Source of the DNA: Dipteris shenzhenensis
Lineage: Eukaryota > Polypodiophyta > Polypodiopsida > Gleicheniales
NCBI GenBank assembly: GCA_047967505.1
Contig: CM106539.1
Length of the DNA: 64,000 nt
Direction: 5' to 3' (one strand)
Shown here: positions 57,686 through 64,000 of the stretch, piece by piece
Layout: every line of letters starts with the position of its first letter
Position numbering within the stretch: the first letter of the stretch is position 1
Translations under genes and position numbers: made by a program
Notes under the pieces: model-generated
Told to the model about the DNA's origin: nothing
Seen by the model: only the letters and a program-made list of their open reading frames with translations
Databases searched by the model: none

Positions 57686-59785
57686 ATAAGGATTCCTAGG
57701 TTCATCATCATAAGTGAAGAACCATTTTATACAATCATCTGCTTGAATCCCTCATAGGTTCATCATCATGCATAAAGAACCATTTTATACAATCATCTGC
57801 TTGAATCCCTCATATTAGAATCTTAAATTTAATGCTTATGTGTAAATGTTTGAATGCTTTCGGTTGTGTTCAAATGTTCATATGTTTGAGTAGTTACGGT
57901 TGTGTTCAAATGCTTGGATGTATAAATAGGTGCACAAGTATCTTAGTTTGTATGTAGGCATATCTTCTTCACACATAAGTATGTTAAAAGATATTAGTAT
58001 GTAGGCATATCGACTTCACACATGAGTATGTAAACAGATGTTATTGTACAAACATATGAACACATACCTATTTTTAAGTACATAAGTATTTAAACACATA
58101 TAAACACGTTGATGGGGGAAAAAAGGAGGAGGACAAGAAGATGGAATACTTGAACCAGTTATAGACACAAAGGAAACACAATCCTCTATTCAAATAAGAT
58201 CCTCTTTAGTAGGGAGAACCATATTAACCATTCTCCGTAACATGTACCCGAAACTCTTGAAGGATAAAAAACAACATTATGGGTGCCCAAGAAAAGAGCA
58301 TTGTACACCACCCAAAGTAGAGTATCCATGTCACGAAGAATCAAGACTAGTTCCCATAACAACTGACAAAAAGCAATCATACAGACACATAGTAACCATG
58401 ACTCACAATACCCACGAAGGAAACTTCTTGAGATTGGGATGCTCCCACGATAGCTTCAAAAAGAATATCTAGCTACACAAGGCTTATGAATACCACAACA
58501 ACCATCGATGTGAGCAAAAAAAACTTCCATGTCTATCCAAGAAATGGCCACGATCAGAGTCATGATTGTTTTCTTTCAAAATAACACAAGGCTTACGGGT
58601 ACCACAACAACCATCGACATGATTTAAAAAAACTTCCATGTCTATCCAGGAAATTGCCACGATCAGAGTCACATTTGTTTTCTTCTAAGGGAATCAACAT
58701 GTGTGATGTTGAAGATGAGCTTCTCCCCTCTCATAGGCCGTCACCAACTAGCCTGCAAGATTGAAACACTCTCTCTGAGTTTTATTAGAAAAACGGCAAC
58801 CTGCAATCTTCTGAGTCAATCACAATCCATAACTCTATGATGAGGGAGAATCTAGCTCCCAGAAAATGTATGCCTTCATGAAAAACAACTTATCTCTGTC
58901 TCTGATGACTATCTTCCCTACCTACAACCAGCTTCCTAGAATCAACTGCTACAACCACCATCTCTCTCTCAAAACACAGCTGCTCTTGAGTTTTCTATAT
59001 GCTCGTCCTACACCTAGAGATTTCCATGACATATCCCACCACCCTGACAAGAATTCCCTAGAACCATCTTCATGCATGTAATCCAGAAGCATGCCATACA
59101 AGGTCACATAGCCACCTAGCATGCAATCTCCACATATGCTTGACTTTCCCACATTCCAACCACGTAATCACTTGATTTTACTACTCTTCATGCACACATG
59201 CAATAACAACATGGCACATTTAATTCACACCCCTAGGCTCCATACATAAAAAAAGAGACAACAATACACAAGTGACTTCATCCATGTCAATCACATCACA
59301 ATGGATACCCCTTTGCTTTCAAAACTTGGTGCACCCACATTGTTAATCATCACCTCCTTCAGAGTCCCTGCAAAAAAACATATATTCAAGGTCAAAAATT
59401 TACATCCACCCATGGTGGTCATGTAGTCATCAAAGGGAAAAAACACAACTACTAAGATGAGACCCCCCCACCTATGTACATGTATATGTATCTTTTGTGC
59501 CTACCCACCTATATGGCATGCTAAAAAAAAAAAGATACCAATTTTATCCCATCATTTTGCCACCCCCCCAACCTGTAGACATTTATGTCTAGCAGCTAGC
59601 CATGTATAAGTTTTGCAACTCCTCTGACATATCTTCATCCATGAGGTCTGCTAGCTTGTCTTGCTTCATAGTAACAAGACCACAAATGCTCACACTCTAA
59701 ATCCTGGCAAAATATTTCTTGAGAGTGAAACCATTGACTCTATTCTTGTGTTGCTTTACATCCAGGTCTTCAAGCTGGTAAGAGC
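57686..59785. other. Intergenic with small tandem duplications
   Basis: A 58-bp duplication containing gaaccattttatacaatcatctg occurs at about 57701-57758 and 57759-57816. A 111-bp duplication around aaacttccatgtctatcca runs from about 58476 to 58680. Sequence from 57840 to 58110 repeats loose words such as acacataagtatgt and tgttcaaatg. No gene was recognised. Confidence 0.5.
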
Positions 59786-59792
59786 CATTCTG

Positions 59793-60950
59793 CTACTTCT
59801 TTGTCACACGATCGGGCTCTTCCCATTTAGTCATGAACTTCTTCCAGAAAGTAGAATCCAAACAGCTATTATACACTAAAACTAAATCACCCTCTTCAAT
59901 CTTTTTATCTATGAATTTTCTATTTGCCCTCTTTTGATTCTCTTCTCGAGTTAAAATATAGTGTTCAATTGCCTTCTGTCTATCAAGTTGTGCTTCTTGC
60001 AAATTCAATAACCTATTTTTATAATCTAAACTTGATTCTTTAGTCATCTTCATCAACATTTGTAATGCTGGAATCTCTACTTCTAAGGTAGAAAATCCTC
60101 TTTCCCATAAACAAGATCAAAAGGAGAAAATTATGTGCCTTCCTTGACTGCAACCCTATAAGCCCATAATGCTTAATGCAAAACAAGATCCCAATCCTTT
60201 TCATGTGTCCTCATGATCTTCCTCATTATATTGATGCATTCACCATTAAAATTCTCATTCATCCCATTACACTCGGGGTAGGAAGGGCTGGCGTATCTGT
60301 GTTTTATTTTTAGCTTATCACATAACAAGTGCATCAATTCACTTTTGAAACCTGGTCTCCTGTCTAAGAGACCAACTCTAATGGTATACCAAATCTGCAA
60401 CAAATGCCTTCATACATAAATTTACTCACAACCTTAGGATTCATACCCCACACCACACGTGCTTCAACCCACCTTGTTAAATAATCTACAGGTGTCAACA
60501 TACAATAATTTCCCTTGGCAGTCATGGGCATGGGGCCAATAGCATCTATTCCCCACTTTTCAAATATGTTGTATGCAAGTATGATGTTCCTAAGCTCTAG
60601 ATGTAAGATCATTTTACTCATTTGCTAACACTGCAAACATGATCTGCATCAGTGCCTTATATCCCTCTAAAGAGAAGGCCCTACATATCCTTCTGTGAGT
60701 ATCTTCCTCAACATGATTTTAAAGGAAAAATGCCCTCCACAAACTCCCTCATGATTAGCTTTGAAAGGATGTGGAATATCTCGTCATGCCAGGGAATTTT
60801 TCCAAGCACCAAATCAGCCCCTCTCATGTAAAGTACATCATCAATCATACAATTTGGATTACAGCTCTTAACAAACCTGTACTTCCTTTTCTTTGGAACC
60901 TCAATAGGCTGTCTTTTCCTCTTCCATCCTCTCTTTTCCTTCACTCCTCT
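59793..60950 (-). pseudogene. Gypsy integrase relic
   Basis: On the minus strand: a decayed zinc-finger region (HEGVCGGHF-like and CRSCLQC, 60760-60610, frames shifted), core sequence FEKWGIDAIGPMPMTAKG (about 60560) and YLTRWVEARVV, then ASPSYPECNGMNENFNGE near 60290 where the NG...E of the DDE core is expected, and a C-terminal EEGDLVLVYNS at about 59900. Stops and frame changes throughout. It belongs to a gypsy lineage different from the plus-strand copies. Confidence 0.8.
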
Positions 60951-61435
60951 CTTCTCTTTTCCCTCCCTCTTTCTCCTCTCTTTTCCTCTTTCTCCCCTTT
61001 GTTCTCTTATTTCCTCTCTTCACTTTCCCCCCTCTTCTCCCCTCTTTTCCTCTTCCATCCTCTCTTTTCCCCTCTCTTTTCTCCCCTCCCTCTCTTTCCC
61101 CTCTCTTTCTCTTTCTTTTCCCTCCCTCTTTCCCCCTCTTGTTTCCTCTTTAATCCTTTTCCCCTTTTTGCTGTCTCTTTTCCTCTTCCATCCTCTCTTT
61201 GCCCTCTCTTTTCCGCCCTCCCTCTCTTTTCCCCTCTCTTTTCTCCCCTCCCTCTATTTTCCTCTTCAGTCCTCTTCCCTTTTTTGTTGTCTCTTTTCCT
61301 CTTCCATCCTCTCTTTTCCCCTGTCTTTTCTCCCCTCCCTCTCTTTCCCCTCTCTTTTCCTCTCTTTTCCTCTCTTTTCCCTCCCTCTTTCTCCCCTCTC
61401 TTTTCCTCTTCCATCCTCTCTTTTCCTTCACTTTT
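60905..61435. repeat. 530-bp polypyrimidine/polypurine tract
   Basis: The plus strand is almost entirely C and T, made of loosely repeated units such as cctcttccatcctctctttt and ccctccctctttc. The complementary strand is GA-rich, and any long frame across it encodes only Lys/Arg/Glu/Gly repeats. Such tracts can form triplex DNA. I do not regard the open frames as genes. Confidence 0.9.
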
Positions 61436-61628
61436 GGATATAAAATTTGTACCTAAACACTCTTTTGGACCCAAATTTGGTGTATGAATACTCTTTTGGA
61501 TACATATGGTGAATGCAACTTATGAAGATATATGATAATATACTATGAAGTCTTAAGTAAATTGTCTTTTCATAGTTTTAGTAAATTGAACTTGAGTTTT
61601 AAGTAGTAAATTGTCTTTTAAGTAAAAT

Positions 61629-62272
61629 GTAAGTAAAGGATTGGAAGAGAGTGAAGAAGTTTTACACGGAGAATCTAGATGCGTTTCAGCCTCAGCGGAG
61701 GGCAGCGAGGATACGCCTGGAGACCATAGGTCTTTCGCACCTTGAGAACAGTGGTGGAAGACTCGGCATGGTTGGTAAGTATGTATTTATCTTCTACTGA
61801 ATTTATAATATGTTCAATCGTTCAAATGTCTTGTCATTCATATCTAACTAATTGAAATTGGATCCACCAAAATCTATGGTTGGAAGGACTCCAGACAACA
61901 AGGAGTACAGAAGGGCCTTCAAGATTGGAGCCAAGGCATGGTTTAAGGAGAAGGAGAGAGAAAGAGTCCGCATCGATTGGGAAAGGGTGGCAGCACATAA
62001 TGTGGTATACCCTATTCCTCTTCCTATCGTTTGGCTATCACCATTGTCTTACAATCAACACTCTTAGTTTTTCTAACTTGTTTCATTATTAGGGAGGCAC
62101 ATTCGACCCATCCGGAGATCCGGACGGAGAGACGGGATCTAAGGAAGAAGAGGCTAGGTTCACAGAAGAGGAGGGCGAGGGATCAAGCATAAGTAGAGAC
62201 ACCGAGGGTGAGGAGGGTGCATGCAGAGAGACCGAGGGAGAGGAGGGCGAGGAGGATGAGGAGGAGCAATAG
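61629..62272 (+). CDS. Putative spliced gene with acidic tail beside CACTA terminus
   Basis: A coding-like exon ends at a GTAAGT donor (61774/61775) and reads FYTENLDAFQPQRRAARIRL. A second stretch (about 61852-62004) encodes EYRRAFKIGAKAWFKEKE and RVRIDWERVAAHNV, ending at a GT donor. A third exon (62093-62272) joins in phase, begins GGTFDPSGDPDGETG, and ends in a strongly acidic tail (EGEEGEEDEEEQ) with a TAG at 62270. The exon 1-2 junction is not resolved and the start is unknown. Its position just inside a CACTA-like end suggests a non-transposase protein of an En/Spm-type element, by analogy only. Confidence 0.45.
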
Positions 62273-62539
62273 TAGGATAGGACATTTAGTGGTTCAATAT
62301 TTTGGCACTTTTGCCCTTTTGTAGTTGATTGCCTCAGTGGATTTGCCATTTTGTAGCTCGGCACTTTTGCCATTTTGTAGCGCATTACTTCGGTGGGTTT
62401 GCCATTTTGTAGCATATTGCCATTACTTTGTAAACTTTCTTTGCAAAATTATAATGTACACCTCTGCATTTTAACATTTGATTGTGATTTTAATGGAAAC
62501 AAAATTATGTGCGGCAGGATGGGATTGAAACAGCCCCAG

Positions 62540-62817
62540 CCTGCCCCACATAATTGTTTTTTAGCTTCTATAAAAATGTGGGTATATACCCACGTCTGTA
62601 CCAACACTGTAGTGTCAGTATATACTGATGCCTATACCGACATGGTCGGGCATATTTTACTAATGGTGATACTGACTTCCGCACCGACGATTTCTTTGCG
62701 ACGTCCACACTGAGGGACATTCTGACACTTTCCACTTGTTTTATTAAAAAAATCTTTGTATTTAGCATTGGTATCGGTGTCGGAAAGGAGTCGAAAAGTG
62801 GCCCATATCTTGTAGTG
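62540..62817. mobile_element. CACTA (En/Spm)-type terminal and subterminal region
   Basis: The sequence ends ggcccatatcttgtagtg at 62800-62817, whose complement begins CACTACAAGA, the standard start of plant CACTA terminal inverted repeats. Subterminal accgac/gtcggt-type words are frequent in the 250 bases inside (for example near 62636, 62682 and 62774). The next bases, cta (62818-62820), would be one copy of a 3-bp target duplication. The matching left end was not found. Confidence 0.6.
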
Positions 62818-62820
62818 CTA

Positions 62821-64000
62821 CTAAATGGTTGGCAATGAGGTATGTGGTATTCTAGCCCTCTTGATAATTTATGGGTTTATTTAATCCACGATTTCACTAA
62901 CCACTCACTTGCACCCAATACTGCTTATGTCTAAGCGAGTCTTAAGGATAGCCATGAATTTAAGAACATTGAAAAAATCCTTAGAAATTGCACATGTCAA
63001 GTTAATAACAGTCCACAAGGTAGTTTTCGATGGGTTAGACAATCAAATCCAACTCAAATCATAGGATCCTTGGGTCAAAACTTGTATTTTATTCCACTAG
63101 GAACACTTCAAGGATACATCAGTGAGTCATAGATCCAACAACAAGTCCACACATTGTGTAACTTAGGACCACCGGGTCATTCAAAAGTGAAAATACCTTT
63201 TGTCATTTAAGTGAATCTGTGTAAGCCATATCATGAACCAAGTTCACTCAAGTTAGCCAACCAAATGCCCCTCAAGAATATCAAAAGTGTTTAAGTAAAT
63301 CAAAAGAAATGAATTAGCATTCAATGCAGCACTAAATTAGCACTAATTCAATGATGGGTTAGCATTATTCAATGCGTAAGGTTGGGAACAATCTAGTGCA
63401 TGTAGGGATGCTAGTACTTCAATGAAGCAGGGTAAGATCTAATTTGGCACTCCAATTTAGCAATTCAACGTGCTAAATTACAGCATGATGAATTGCCAAA
63501 ATCTATAAAAGTAGGCCCTCCTAGTCCAAAATGTTGAATTAACAAAAAGGTCCCAACTTTTGTAAAGAAAGGACAATCAGTAGTACAACCCTCTTCCACA
63601 ATCAGCCCATTTGGTGGAGGTTTTCAATTTTGTGCGAGGGAGGCGAGGCCATTAATGTATGAAGTTTAAAAAGTCTCTTTTGGATGATTTTGGATTTTGA
63701 AAAAGGTTTGCCATGGGGTGGAGCAATGGTTGCATGTGAGCAAAGACCTAAAGCATGGTCGGAGGATTATGTAAGAGGCACTATTTTGTTGGCTATGAAA
63801 TATGGTAGGGAGAGCCATACATGTTATTAGGTCTGTCTTGTTGTGATTCAAGCATAGAAATTCCTTGTTCTTCTCTTTGTCAAAAGGGCTAAGAATTTTA
63901 GTAGGTGTCATCATTGCAGCACATGCACTCATGACTGTGTGGAACTATTTATGTCACTAAAGAGTAGAGAAAGACATTGTTTCTACAAAGACATGCACAT
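62821..64000. other. Intergenic, no gene recognised
   Basis: Moderately AT-rich sequence with some local word repetition (attagcattcaatg/ttagcattattcaatg near 63310-63375). No convincing coding frame, RNA gene or transposon landmark. Confidence 0.5.

Noticed and set aside
60771-61487. Long frames on both strands in the C/T tract
   Set aside because: Open frames arise from the low-complexity composition, which has few stop codons; the peptides are simple repeats.

Overview
The window is nuclear DNA of a land plant. Two host genes support this: a PLS-type pentatricopeptide-repeat (PPR) protein with an E domain (positions 1-2779, minus strand, running off the left edge) and a three-exon Ycf54/LCAA-type chlorophyll-cyclase factor with a transit-peptide-like N-terminus (28134-29000, plus). 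Copia elements primed by initiator-Met tRNA, plant gypsy elements, LINEs and an En/Spm-type terminus agree with this. The very repetitive PPR array and the short introns lean towards a seed-free plant (lycophyte, fern or bryophyte), but the sequence alone does not fix the clade.

Layout. 1-2.8 kb: PPR gene. 3.4-6.8 kb: small non-autonomous Copia element with 167-bp LTRs. 8.4-9.4 kb: a 492-bp tandem duplication. 9.75-14.1 kb: decayed gypsy element lacking reverse transcriptase but keeping integrase and a 3' LTR. 14.5-14.6 kb: array of short palindromes. 16.0-19.7 kb: a second decayed gypsy element, then about 5 kb of unrecognised decayed coding sequence. 25.9-27.3 kb: 3' end of a LINE, minus. 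28.1-29.0 kb: Ycf54 homologue. About 30-31.46 kb: 5' part of another LINE, cut by a Copia LTR of about 3.47 kb (31465-34930) carrying three large tandem units. 35-38.4 kb: AT-rich, empty. 49.7-57.7 kb: a 3'-truncated Copia element (minus) with a 2.36-kb non-autonomous element inside it, flanked by a perfect 5-bp target duplication. 59.8-60.9 kb: gypsy integrase relic. 60.9-61.4 kb: long polypurine/polypyrimidine tract. 61.6-62.8 kb: acidic-tailed gene next to a CACTA-type terminus.

The most unusual part is 38.4-48.8 kb. It holds four multi-exon genes in the order plus, minus, plus, minus. They are (a) an unrecognised protein; (b) a gene whose N-terminus is a complete histone H3-like domain with an ARTK-type tail, joined by splicing to a Ulp1/C48 SUMO-protease-like domain; (c) an unrecognised acidic protein with a basic, NLS-like N-terminus and a lysine-rich C-terminus; and (d) a probable RNase H-fold transposase with D, D, CxxC, HxxxxH and E landmarks. 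Between the divergent genes b and c lie five long inverted repeats of one motif and two identical 10-bp palindromes containing a G-box core. I read this as a large, partly decayed DNA transposon carrying a histone H3-protease fusion. That is an inference; the termini were not found. All four genes contain at least one in-frame TAG, mostly where a Gln codon would fit, so this copy is probably inactive.
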